Shown: positions 1 to 6,590 of the stretch, piece by piece
How the letters are laid out: each line of letters starts with the position of its first letter
Numbering within the stretch: the stretch's first letter is position 1
Origin: Thermoleophilia bacterium
Lineage (GTDB): Bacteria; Actinomycetota; Thermoleophilia; Gaiellales; SKUG01
Assembly: GCA_020438525.1 (NCBI GenBank)
Contig: JAGQUL010000142.1
Location: 1-12,129, forward strand
Direction: 5' to 3'
Length of the DNA stretch: 12,129 bases
The notes under the pieces: generated by a model
What the model was told of the DNA's origin: nothing
Databases searched by the model: none
What the model saw: the letters and a program-made list of their open reading frames with translations, nothing else
Made by a program: the position numbers and the translations under genes

Positions 1-18
1 ACAGCGAAAACGGTGGAT

Positions 19-210
19 TCAGGTTGAAGCCTGAAGCCGTGCCGCGCCACGGATGCTCGTGCTGCCGGTCACCGCGAATGCGATCGCCGACACCACGACC
101 GTCATGAGCAGCACGGCGATGATGACTTCAACGACGGTGAAACCGCGTTCATGAACCGTGACATCCGGGCCATGCGAACGCGACGCACGTGTGAGCGCAT
201 GCGTGGGCAT
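19..210 (-). CDS. PilV-like type IV prepilin, short and apparently frameshifted
   Basis: A 63-residue product with a class III (prepilin) signal: a polar, basic leader of about 23 residues ending HERG, then FTVVEVIIAV with Phe at mature position 1 and Glu at position 5, followed by the hydrophobic helix that anchors pilins in the membrane and packs the pilus core. After the helix the sequence GSTSIRGAARLQ resembles the same segment of the large PilV-like protein starting at 3859 (SGTKLQGAALAN). Translation stops only about 15 residues beyond the helix, far short of a normal pilin globular domain. The stop lies just past two perfect tandem copies of a 7-bp unit; with one copy removed, the frame reads RLQPESTVFA and stays open to the window edge. 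The gene is therefore probably a frameshifted or switched-off pilin whose remainder lies outside the window. The ATG at 210 is the only in-frame start, with no clear Shine-Dalgarno. It is divergent from the pilin at 317. Confidence 0.62.
   Translation of the reverse strand: MPTHALTRASRSHGPDVTVHERGFTVVEVIIAVLLMTVVVSAIAFAVTGSTSIRGAARLQAST
25..38. repeat. Perfect 7-bp tandem duplication inside the PilV-like pilin
   Basis: The plus strand reads TGAAGCC twice without a gap (25-31 and 32-38); on the coding strand this is GGCTTCA twice. Seven bases is not a multiple of three, so one extra copy shifts the frame, and the shifted frame meets TGA at 21-19. A one-copy allele would leave the pilin frame open to the window edge. 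The sequence shows this directly; whether the locus varies in cells is inference. Confidence 0.85.
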
Positions 211-316
211 GCGTCGTTCATCGGCACGAATGCGCAGATCCTTGACCCGCGAGGGCTCGTCGCGTCACCGGAGTGGCCAGCTCAAGCATCGGTGCAGCAC
301 TGCCGATGCCGGTCAC
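211..316. other. Divergent intergenic region between two pilin genes
   Basis: A 106-bp gap separates the divergent PilV-like (start 210, minus) and GspG-like (start 317, plus) genes and should hold promoters for both. A TTGACC hexamer near 242 could serve as a plus-strand -35 element, but I see no convincing -10 box 16-18 bp downstream. Straddling the left boundary is an 8-bp direct repeat, GCATGCGT at 197-204 and 207-214. No RNA gene or clear operator is visible. Confidence 0.4.
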
Positions 317-823
317 GTGCCCGCACGATCCCACACGCATCCGACCGGCGAGTCCGCGATCACGATGGTCGAGATGATGGTGATCGTCCTGATCGTCGGG
401 CTGCTGCTCGGTGTCGGGATGTGGTCGATCCGCTCGGCACGCCAATCCGGCCAGACCGTCGCGGCGATCGCCGCGGCCCAGGCCTATGCCGACGCGGTCG
501 ACGAGTTCGCTCGCGACCACGGCGGGTCGTACCCATCCCTCCCGAGCGACTGGAACGCGAATCTCGCCAAGGGGCCCCAGGACACGGTGCTCAGCACCGA
601 CAGCGCCTCGAACCGATACCTGCGACGAGTTCCCGAGAGCATCCAGGACGGTACGGTCACCATCGCCGCCAGCGCGAGTCCGTCGAAGCCTACGATCGTC
701 TACGCCGCCGAGAACGGAAACCGCGGCTACCGCATCGAGATCCACGTACCTGGACGCGACACGTGCGCCGTTCGCGGCGGCAATGCCACGTCAACGTCGC
801 CAGCGACCTGTTCCGCACGTTAG
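317..823 (+). CDS. GspG/PilA-like type IV prepilin
   Basis: A predicted prepilin of 168 residues, resembling the major pseudopilin GspG and small type IVa pilins. The leader is about 14 residues ending GESA; the mature protein starts ITMVE, so Glu5 is present but the residue before cleavage is Ala rather than Gly. A long hydrophobic helix follows (MMVIVLIVGLLLGVGMW), then AYADAVDEFARDHGGSYP, which matches the GspG-type motif of an amphipathic helix followed by a D/N-G-x-Y-P turn. The C-terminus has two cysteines about 15 residues apart (DTC and ATC), suited to the disulfide-bounded D-loop of pilins. The open frame extends upstream to a GTG at 158, but that would add a long basic stretch unlike a leader. 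The GTG at 317 gives a leader length like those of the other pilins here, although its ribosome binding site is weak. It converges on the GspG-like gene ending at 854. Confidence 0.75.
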   Translation: MPARSHTHPTGESAITMVEMMVIVLIVGLLLGVGMWSIRSARQSGQTVAAIAAAQAYADAVDEFARDHGGSYPSLPSDWNANLAKGPQDTVLSTDSASNRYLRRVPESIQDGTVTIAASASPSKPTIVYAAENGNRGYRIEIHVPGRDTCAVRGGNATSTSPATCSAR

Positions 824-853
824 GCGAACCGGCCACGGCGCGGGGGCGGGGGC

Positions 854-1363
854 TCAGCAGTCCTCGACCGTTCCGGTCGATGCGGCAGTGTTCGTCGAGC
901 GACACACGAGTTCGCCGTCGACCCAGCCGCTGACCTCGAACGTGGTGAGGGACGTGCGACGGTAGGTGATGCCGACCCCGGTCGATGTCGGAGCACCGGA
1001 TCCGAACGCGACGATCCCACCAGCATCTGTGACCGCTTCGGGGACGTGACGGACGTATCGCTCGTCCGCGTCCTTCTGGAGCTTGTCGACCGGTCCGAGC
1101 TCGGGCTTCGCGCTCGGCCAGTCCTGCGTCCCCTGCTGCGGCATGGTCCCGCCGTTGTCGATCGCGAACTCGATCGCCGCATCGTAGTAGGTACGTGCGG
1201 CGGCCTTGACCTTGAGCTCCGCGGTCGACCTGCGGCTGCCGCGCATGCCCACGAAGGCGAGCGACACGAGCACGAGGACGATCACCACGACGACGATCAT
1301 CTCGACCATGCTGACGCCTCGTTCAGATCGCGGAGGCGGATCGTTGATCGTGCACTCGCTCAT
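854..1363 (-). CDS. GspG/PilA-like type IV prepilin, last gene of the minus-strand pilin operon
   Basis: A 169-residue prepilin. The leader is 16 residues (to RSERG), then VSMVE with Glu at mature position 5, and a strongly hydrophobic helix (MIVVVVIVLVLVSLAFVG). The segment YYDAAIEFAIDNGGTMP is the GspG-like helix and turn and parallels the pilins at 317 and 5988. The C-terminus has a cysteine pair (ELVC and EDC at the last residue), a likely D-loop disulfide. The ATG at 1363 overlaps the TGA of the upstream PilX-like gene as ATGA (1363-1360) and has GGAG at 1372-1369, 5 nt upstream, which supports this start and translational coupling. Being coded after the PilW- and PilX-like genes, it probably supplies the small pilin of the same tip complex or the subunit next to it. 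It ends 30 bp from the convergent pilin at 317-823, with no obvious terminator between them. Confidence 0.85.
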   Translation of the reverse strand: MSECTINDPPPRSERGVSMVEMIVVVVIVLVLVSLAFVGMRGSRRSTAELKVKAAARTYYDAAIEFAIDNGGTMPQQGTQDWPSAKPELGPVDKLQKDADERYVRHVPEAVTDAGGIVAFGSGAPTSTGVGITYRRTSLTTFEVSGWVDGELVCRSTNTAASTGTVEDC

Positions 1364-2922
1364 CGACACTCCGGACTCGTGAGCACACCGCCGACGGAGA
1401 AGCAACGCTTGCTCGCCTCGTCGTATCCGTCGTGCTGCCACGGCGTGGTGAGCGGCATCAGGGGCGGCGGCGCGTTGTAGAGCTTCGCGTCGTAGCGGTA
1501 TCGGCGATTGCTCCACCCGAGCACCGTCACCCCTCCGCTCTCGAACCCGAGCGTCGGCGCGTAGTGGGTCGCAAGCGACCCGAAGAAGTTCAGCGTTCCG
1601 CACTTCGGCATCGACGGCACCATCGCCGCGCTCAGGACGGGGATGCGCCACTCGGTGGGATACGTGATCGATCCCGACGACGACACGACCGCCGCCTGGA
1701 TGCTCGAGACCGCGCACCCGCTGACACGTACGATCACGTCACCACCTGCCATGAGGCCGAGTGATCCGGTCGATGCATGACCGACGTTGCCATCGATGTA
1801 GATCCTGTTGCCGGCAGTGCCGCCACCGACGTTCGCGGTACGACCATGCGCGATCACCGAAACGCGCTGGTTCGCACCGACCGATCCTCGAACGTGCACG
1901 TCGCCGTCGACGACGAGCACGACGCTCGGCGCGCCGAGCGAGCCGGGCAGGGAACCGACATTCACGGTTCCGAGGGACGCGGCTGCGGCTCGGGTGACAC
2001 AGCGAACCGCGAACGATCCATCTGCCGCCCGCCACCGACCCGATCCACCGCACAGGGACCACGCGAACTCGGTGGTGCCGGCGATACCCTTGAGGTTGAT
2101 CAGCTTGTCGGGCGTGGTTCGCTTCGGGAAGCCACTGCACCCACCGGCGATGTCGAAGCCGCCCTGTGCCGAGGTGAAGCGCGCACCCGATGCGCAGGTC
2201 ACCCCCGACTGCACGATGATCCGAGGATCGCTCGCGGAAAGCGTTCCCCCGAACAGCTGCTCCGGCAGTCCGTTCGAGTGCACCGGGCCGTCGATTCGGG
2301 CTCCGCTCGTGAACGTGATCTGGCTGTCTGTGATCATGAAGTAGTCGGCGAATCGCCCCGGGCGAAACTCCGCTCGGATGATCTTCGTGTTGGACGGCGA
2401 GCTGTTGTTCGCATTCGCGGTCCAGCCACGGAAGTATGCGACCACGCGCGAACCGGTCGTGGTATCGAGCGCCGCGCCGCTCGGCTGGCGCCAGTCCGGT
2501 CGCGCCATCGAGTACAGCTGCCAGTACCCGTACACGTCGTTGCCCAGGTCGCGCTTGACCGTGTATCGAGCTATCGGGGGAACGCCGGTCGCGGCCGACG
2601 TGTCCACCGTTCCGAGCGCGCCGGGCAGCGACGAGTTGCCGATGACTTCGACCTGGTTGCCGAGAAGGCGCTTCGCCTCGTCCGATGTGAGCTGGAAGCC
2701 GTCGAACTCACCGATCACCTTCGCGTTGAGTCCGCGCAGGTACGTCCCCGCACCTTCGTCTGCCGGCCCTTGGGCCGCCTTGTCCTGTCCGCTGCTGCGG
2801 GCCTTGTCGGATGCCTGCATCGCCTGCATGCCGATCACGATGATGATCGCCAGGCCGAGCACCATCACGCCGATCGCGATCGGGATCGCCATGCCGTATT
2901 CTGCTTCGCGTCGTGCGGTCAC
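1360..2922 (-). CDS. Large PilX/ComZ-like minor prepilin (beta-solenoid type)
   Basis: A 520-residue predicted prepilin. A short leader ends EAEYG; the mature protein begins MAIPIAIGVMVLGLAIIIVIG, a full hydrophobic helix but without Glu at position 5. GspK, the tip subunit of type II pseudopili, also lacks it. The long body is rich in Gly, Val and Ser with repeated strand-turn patterns (for example VVLVVDGDVHVRGSVGA, IYIDGNVG, LGLMAGGDVIV), as expected of a beta-solenoid or bactofilin-like fold. A DGPVHSNG motif lies at residues 211-218 and a C-terminal YNAPPPLMP motif precedes the last Cys-containing segment. Both motifs recur in the paralogue at 7372-8958. Size and operon position recall ComZ of Thermus competence pili. 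The GTG at 2922 overlaps the upstream stop as GTGA and has AAGGGG 7 nt upstream; ATG 2940 is a weaker alternative. Its role in DNA uptake, adhesion or pilus priming is undecided. Confidence 0.82.
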   Translation of the reverse strand: MTARREAEYGMAIPIAIGVMVLGLAIIIVIGMQAMQASDKARSSGQDKAAQGPADEGAGTYLRGLNAKVIGEFDGFQLTSDEAKRLLGNQVEVIGNSSLPGALGTVDTSAATGVPPIARYTVKRDLGNDVYGYWQLYSMARPDWRQPSGAALDTTTGSRVVAYFRGWTANANNSSPSNTKIIRAEFRPGRFADYFMITDSQITFTSGARIDGPVHSNGLPEQLFGGTLSASDPRIIVQSGVTCASGARFTSAQGGFDIAGGCSGFPKRTTPDKLINLKGIAGTTEFAWSLCGGSGRWRAADGSFAVRCVTRAAAASLGTVNVGSLPGSLGAPSVVLVVDGDVHVRGSVGANQRVSVIAHGRTANVGGGTAGNRIYIDGNVGHASTGSLGLMAGGDVIVRVSGCAVSSIQAAVVSSSGSITYPTEWRIPVLSAAMVPSMPKCGTLNFFGSLATHYAPTLGFESGGVTVLGWSNRRYRYDAKLYNAPPPLMPLTTPWQHDGYDEASKRCFSVGGVLTSPECR

Positions 2923-3737
2923 TGCATGACCCCTTGGCATCCGAGTGCGTACTGGTAGTCGCTCGACAGGCGGTTTCGCAGCGCGATCGTCGACTGCAGC
3001 GAGTCCTTGGTAGCGCGCTTTCCCTCGACCGCGATTGCCGACAGGTCGAAGCGCACCTGCGTGATCCAGTTCCGAGCAGCTCCGGATACGGTTCCCAGCG
3101 CCGCTCCGCCCTGTCCACAGGTCGACGTGGCAGCTGGGACTCCGCACGCCGCCGGATCGCACCCGAGCACGTACGAGAATGCAGAGGTGGGCGCGGCGCC
3201 GGCGCCTGCTCCCGCTCCGCTCGTCGGTCGGACCCAGGTGCTCGTGAGCGTCGTGCCTCCACCGCAGTTGTCGTTCGAGTAGACGGTTCGGACGATCGAC
3301 CACGTCGCGCCGGTCTTGAGCTCCCAGCGAATGCACTCGGCACCCGCCCACGTGGCGTTTCCGGGCAGCGACACCACGTCACCGACGAACTGGAAGGTCT
3401 TCGAGTTCGCGACCGTGACGTCGGCGATTGCCGACGAGCCGGTGCGGACCTGGTCGGCGAACAGGTCGAGGTCGCGCACCTGGTCGAAGCTTCGGTTGGG
3501 GCTCCGCGCGGCGCGGACATCCTGCTCGAGCATCTGCGATGCCTGCTCGAACTGGGTGAAGGTCCGCGACTTCAGGCTCGTCGTGCCTGCCCCCTCGAAT
3601 CCGCGCATCACCGCCATCGACACGCCACCAAGCAGCACGGCGAGCAGCACCATGGCCACGATGAGCTCGATCATCGTGAAAGCACCCTCCCGGCGGGCAT
3701 CGACATCGACCAGGAATACATGTGCGTGGGCATGCAC
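2919..3737 (-). CDS. PilW/GspJ-like minor prepilin, first gene of the minus-strand operon
   Basis: A 272-residue prepilin. The leader of about 19 residues ends RREGA; the mature protein starts FTMIELIVAMVLLAVLLGG with Glu5 and Ala at position -1. The following segment FEQASQMLEQDVRAARSP is typical of PilW/GspJ proteins. The body contains a Gly/Ala run (SGAGAGAGAA) and several cysteines, and ends YQYALGC shortly before the stop. The paralogue at 6590-7375 matches in the same order: ECIRW versus ECVTW, ITQVRFDLSA versus ITAVMLDLRA, YQYALGC versus YRYAIGC. The only start in the open frame before the pilin motif is GTG 3737; no clear Shine-Dalgarno precedes it, so it may lie close to the transcript start. 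The TGA overlaps the GTG of the next gene. In known systems PilW/GspJ subunits sit just below the tip initiator, consistent with being co-transcribed with the PilX/ComZ-like gene. Confidence 0.83.
   Translation of the reverse strand: MHAHAHVFLVDVDARREGAFTMIELIVAMVLLAVLLGGVSMAVMRGFEGAGTTSLKSRTFTQFEQASQMLEQDVRAARSPNRSFDQVRDLDLFADQVRTGSSAIADVTVANSKTFQFVGDVVSLPGNATWAGAECIRWELKTGATWSIVRTVYSNDNCGGGTTLTSTWVRPTSGAGAGAGAAPTSAFSYVLGCDPAACGVPAATSTCGQGGAALGTVSGAARNWITQVRFDLSAIAVEGKRATKDSLQSTIALRNRLSSDYQYALGCQGVMQ
2930..2935 (-). promoter_or_regulatory. Ribosome binding site fixing the GTG start of the PilX/ComZ-like gene
   Basis: AAGGGG on the minus strand lies 7 nt before the GTG at 2922. It sits inside the end of the PilW-like gene, whose TGA overlaps that GTG. 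This favours GTG 2922 over the in-frame ATG at 2940, which has no upstream purine tract. Confidence 0.65.
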
Positions 3738-3858
3738 GGTACGCGTATCGGCAGGTCCGGCTCGCGACTTGACCAGTCGGATTCAAGTTGAGTCGGTCGC
3801 GTGCCGATGGTTCTGGACGGACGTTGCCCACGTCCACGCGCCTCAGCGAGGTTCGTCC
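3738..3858. promoter_or_regulatory. Divergent control region between the two pilin operons
   Basis: A 121-bp non-coding gap from which the minus-strand operon (start 3737) and plus-strand operon (start 3859) diverge, so it should hold both promoters. Visible elements are a direct repeat AGTCGG at 3775-3780 and 3791-3796, an inverted repeat ACTTGA (3767-3772) and TCAAGT (3783-3788) interleaved with it, and a perfect 8-bp palindrome TACGCGTA at 3740-3747 within a 14-bp near-palindrome at 3737-3750. A TTGACC hexamer at 3769-3774 could be a plus-strand -35 element, but no good -10 box follows at normal spacing. GAGG at 3848-3851 is the Shine-Dalgarno for the plus operon. The repeats suggest a regulator site that could control both operons; this is inference. 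Confidence 0.5.
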
Positions 3859-5892
3859 ATGCGTCGATCAGCTCCCCGACATCCACTGCGCCGCCTCCCC
3901 GAAGGCGGGTTCTCGGTGATCGAGGTGATCATCGCGATGCTCGTGCTGGCGGCGATCTGCTCCGGGATCGCGCTCGCGTTCGCAAGCGGCACGAAGCTGC
4001 AGGGTGCCGCCCTCGCGAATGCACGCGTGGACCGCGTTTCCGCGACCGTGAGCGAACGGCTCGAGACGGTCAAGGGCTGGCCACAGAAGTGTCCCAACAC
4101 GTGCACGCTGCAGGCCGGCAACCCCATCGGTGCAGCACCGCTGCCGTTCAACCCGGGCCCGCAGGTGAACGGCGTGCTCGACGTGTCCGACATCATCAAC
4201 GACAAGGAACTCGAGGCCACCTGGGCGATCCGCGTCGTGGCACGCGGCATCGACTCGCCTGCCGACGGGCTCGCATCGTCCGCGGCCGGCGACCAGGACG
4301 GTCAGGTGCCCGACCTGGTACAGGTCATCATCGACATCGGCCCCGCTTCGGCTGCCGATCAGCAGCGACTGCTCGGGCTCAAGACCCGCCGCATCGAACG
4401 AACCTTCGACGGACGCGGACGACTCGCCACCGGCTCCCTCGTCGTCGAAGCATGCAACGTCGTCAACCAGGCCGACGAACGCGTCCAGATCGACGCCTGC
4501 ACCCCACAGGTCCGCTACCTCGACATGCCCGGCTGCCCCCCCAGCACCCCCTGCACCTCCTACAACGCCTTCAAGCCGCTGCCCGCACACACATCCAACC
4601 CCTCGACCTACGTCGCAGTGAAGCGCACCGACGCCAGCTTCCGCGTCAAGTCACTCGCCACCGGCACCGTCTACTCGTCCACCAGCGCATCGAAGCTCGC
4701 AACCGGCCAGTACCTGTTCAAGTCACTGCCCGCGGGCAGCTACAAGCTGCTCGTCGACTCGGCACCCGCCGGCTCCAAGGCCTGGGCCTCCCACATGCGC
4801 CCCAGCAACGGCGAGATCACCGTCCAGGCAGACACCCGCGCACAGGCGCTGATTGCCTATCGACCTGCGGCGACCGGCTCCAGTCCACTGTTCGACATCT
4901 CGCGGAAGGTCGGATTCGTCACGTGGGCCCCCACCCGCAACGTCCAGCCCGTCCCCTACAAGAACACCTGCAACACGTACGGCGAGCAACCGATGTCGGT
5001 CTCCAGCTCCGAGCCGTATCCATACCGCGTGTGCTACCACCTCAAGCAGGAGGAGATTCGTCACTACCTGAAGCCGATCGGACCGATCTTCCAGGATTGG
5101 GGTGGATCCGGAACGAGCTTCAAGGTGAGCACCAACCCCGAGCCCAAGGGCCGGGAGTTCGTCGGCACCGGTGGCGGCTCGTACTCGGAGCTGCTGCGTT
5201 CGACCGCGATTCCGAGCAAGCGTGGCGCCGGCGACCACCCGCAGCAGGTGCGGCTGGCGAACCTCACGCCAGGAATCTGGTCGGCGCCGCGCTCCAGCTC
5301 GTCCGCGGCACGGATCCTCAACCCCGTCAGCGGCATGTGGGTCTATCCGAACGGCGCAGGCCGTTGGGCGGCCGGTGGCACGACCTCCAACGCAACGATC
5401 AAGATCGGCACGCCCGGCGAATGCTACGTGAACACGGTCGCGATCGAGTACTTCGGCAACGAGGGCGACTACGACTACGGTGGCGACTGGGACAACATCG
5501 ACTACAAGTTCCGCAACAGCGGCAAGGTGACGCTTCCCTCGGGCCTTCGCATGGAGTCGACCTGCACCACGTCGAGCGTCTTCTGGCCACCGACCGGGAA
5601 GCGCCTGATCGGCAGGAGCTTCGCCTTCAAGGACTGCACGCACACGTTCGGCAACGTGACGTACGAGGACCTGGACCACAGCAACGACGTCGAGGAAGGC
5701 GGCTGGGACGACTACATCCCGTACGACACCATGCACTGCACCGGGTACGTTCCGGAGCCGCTGTCATGCACGGACTCGGGCGGCATCAAGTGCGGACCGG
5801 CGGTGCACTACACGGCCGCCGTGTCGTCGAGCGGAGGCATCAGCATCGCGCCACAACCGACGAAGTTCTTCGGCGGTACCCACGGCGCCTGA
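3859..5892 (+). CDS. V1: very large PilV-like prepilin with Cna-B-like and Cys-rich domains
   Basis: A 677-residue predicted prepilin, several times the usual 120-200 residues of PilV/GspI proteins. Leader residues 1-17 end PEGG; FSVIE begins at 18 with Glu22 at mature position 5, then the helix VIIAMLVLAAICSGIALAF. A pilin-like part runs to about 170. Next comes CNVVNQADERVQIDAC (about 198-213), matching CEVVNQVDERMSIAGC in V2. Residues about 250-339 look like a Cna-B/carboxypeptidase-regulatory beta-sandwich, with the hallmark YLFKSLPAGSYKLLV at 288-302. The C-terminal half (about 340-677) is rich in Trp, Tyr, Gly and Cys, contains GECYV and has no family I recognise. There is no LPXTG or other membrane segment, so it should be held by pilin packing and displayed at the fibre tip. 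GAGG lies 7 nt before the ATG at 3859. Codon use differs sharply in residues 175-334. An adhesive or ligand-binding role is inference. Confidence 0.85.
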   Translation: MRRSAPRHPLRRLPEGGFSVIEVIIAMLVLAAICSGIALAFASGTKLQGAALANARVDRVSATVSERLETVKGWPQKCPNTCTLQAGNPIGAAPLPFNPGPQVNGVLDVSDIINDKELEATWAIRVVARGIDSPADGLASSAAGDQDGQVPDLVQVIIDIGPASAADQQRLLGLKTRRIERTFDGRGRLATGSLVVEACNVVNQADERVQIDACTPQVRYLDMPGCPPSTPCTSYNAFKPLPAHTSNPSTYVAVKRTDASFRVKSLATGTVYSSTSASKLATGQYLFKSLPAGSYKLLVDSAPAGSKAWASHMRPSNGEITVQADTRAQALIAYRPAATGSSPLFDISRKVGFVTWAPTRNVQPVPYKNTCNTYGEQPMSVSSSEPYPYRVCYHLKQEEIRHYLKPIGPIFQDWGGSGTSFKVSTNPEPKGREFVGTGGGSYSELLRSTAIPSKRGAGDHPQQVRLANLTPGIWSAPRSSSSAARILNPVSGMWVYPNGAGRWAAGGTTSNATIKIGTPGECYVNTVAIEYFGNEGDYDYGGDWDNIDYKFRNSGKVTLPSGLRMESTCTTSSVFWPPTGKRLIGRSFAFKDCTHTFGNVTYEDLDHSNDVEEGGWDDYIPYDTMHCTGYVPEPLSCTDSGGIKCGPAVHYTAAVSSSGGISIAPQPTKFFGGTHGA

Positions 5893-5987
5893 CGACCCGG
5901 GCAGCGTGCCGGCGCGCCAGCACATGGCCCATGGCCCCACCGCGTACGAAACCGCCGCCTGCCTCAAGGAAACGCGATGATCGTCCG
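5893..5987 (+). other. Intergenic gap inside the plus-strand pilin operon
   Basis: This 95-bp gap is the only sizeable break in an otherwise overlapping operon. It begins with a hairpin-capable palindrome (5906-5923) 14 nt after the V1 stop and ends with AAGGA (5966-5970) and a four-codon open frame that overlaps the next pilin start. I see no clear promoter, but a secondary promoter or partial terminator that separates V1 expression from the downstream pilins is possible. Confidence 0.4.
5906..5923 (+). repeat. Imperfect 18-bp GC-rich palindrome downstream of V1
   Basis: The sequence reads GTGCCGGCGCGCCAGCAC. Its reverse complement differs at only two paired positions, and the core GGCGCGCC is perfect. 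RNA from either strand could form a stem. No U-tract follows, so a classical intrinsic terminator is not supported; a processing or attenuation hairpin, or a DNA-binding site, is possible. Confidence 0.45.
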
Positions 5988-5991
5988 ATGA
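5977..5991 (+). other. Four-codon leader frame MIVR with stop overlapping the next pilin start
   Basis: ATG at 5977 has a good Shine-Dalgarno (AAGGA, 6 nt upstream) and encodes only M-I-V-R before TGA at 5989-5991. That stop overlaps the ATG at 5988 of the GspG-like pilin as ATGA, the same overlap used elsewhere in this locus. A ribosome finishing this mini-frame could re-initiate on the pilin. This could be real translational coupling or coincidence. Confidence 0.3.
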
Positions 5992-6590
5992 TTCCCGGGA
6001 TGGATGCCCACCCTTCATCATTGCCACCGAGCGTGACGGGGTACCCGCCGCGCCTGCCTGCGCGCGCGACCCGGCGTGAAGATGGCTTCGGCGTGCTCGA
6101 GATCGTCGTGGTGATCGTGGTGATCGCGATCCTCCTCGCCGCTGCCATGAGCAGCTTCCGCGGTGCGAAGCGAACCACCTACTACCAGTCGGCCACGGCC
6201 GCCGCGTTCGCGTACGCAGACGCGATCGAGGCCTACATGGCCGACAACGGTCAGGTGCCGCCGGAGATCGGCAGCAACGCGTGGCCGTCATCCTCGAGAG
6301 CCGACCTGATCGCCGGACCGGTCAACGTGATGCTTCAGGACCCGACGACGCACCAGCCCCGGCACTACGCCAAGGCGAGCTCGCTCGAGAAGGTCGGCGA
6401 CGGTCTCGTCGACTTCGGCACCGCCAGTTCGAGCGCGGTCCCGACCGCTGCTGCATACATCACGTACTCGACCAGCGGAGGAACGTATCAGCTGCTCGTC
6501 GAGACCCTCCCGAAAGCGAGTGGCGACGAGGTCCTGCGCTGCGTCGTGACCAACGGTGCCACCGTGCCGAGCGGGGTGAAGCGTTGCTGA
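5988..6590 (+). CDS. GspG/PilA-like type IV prepilin of the plus-strand operon
   Basis: A prepilin of 200 residues from the ATG at 5988. The basic leader ends RREDG; the mature protein starts FGVLE with Glu5, then IVVVIVVIAILLAAAM. FAYADAIEAYMADNGQVPPEIG is the GspG-type helix and turn, aligning with the pilins at 317 and 854. Two C-terminal cysteines (VLRC and the final KRC) fit a D-loop disulfide. The start is uncertain. ATG 5988 overlaps the stop of a four-codon frame that has a good ribosome binding site; ATG 6000 and GTG 6033 are in frame, and GTG 6033 would give an 18-residue leader closer to its neighbours. The open frame runs far upstream beneath V1, but that part is only a shadow. 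The stop shares one base with the next start (TGATG, 6588-6592). It is probably the small pilin linking the minor-pilin tip to the shaft, or a dedicated shaft subunit. Confidence 0.83.
   Translation: MIPGMDAHPSSLPPSVTGYPPRLPARATRREDGFGVLEIVVVIVVIAILLAAAMSSFRGAKRTTYYQSATAAAFAYADAIEAYMADNGQVPPEIGSNAWPSSSRADLIAGPVNVMLQDPTTHQPRHYAKASSLEKVGDGLVDFGTASSSAVPTAAAYITYSTSGGTYQLLVETLPKASGDEVLRCVVTNGATVPSGVKRC

Noticed and set aside
824..853. Bidirectional terminator between the convergent GspG-like genes
   Set aside because: The 30-bp gap is GC-rich, with no clear inverted repeat or T-run on either strand.
1777..2958. 393-residue plus-strand open frame opposite the PilX/ComZ-like gene
   Set aside because: Arg/His/Asp-rich with no motif; it lies wholly antisense to a gene supported by signal, motifs, overlap and paralogy.
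3316..3858. Long open stretch upstream of V1 in the same frame
   Set aside because: It is antisense to the PilW-like gene and crosses the divergent control region. The prepilin leader, Shine-Dalgarno and ATG at 3859 define the real start; the extension reflects few stops in high-GC DNA.
3801..5987. Open frame overlapping V1 that leads into the GspG-like pilin
   Set aside because: The translation over V1 is Arg/His/Pro-rich shadow sequence without domain features. Only the portion after about 5988 is a pilin.
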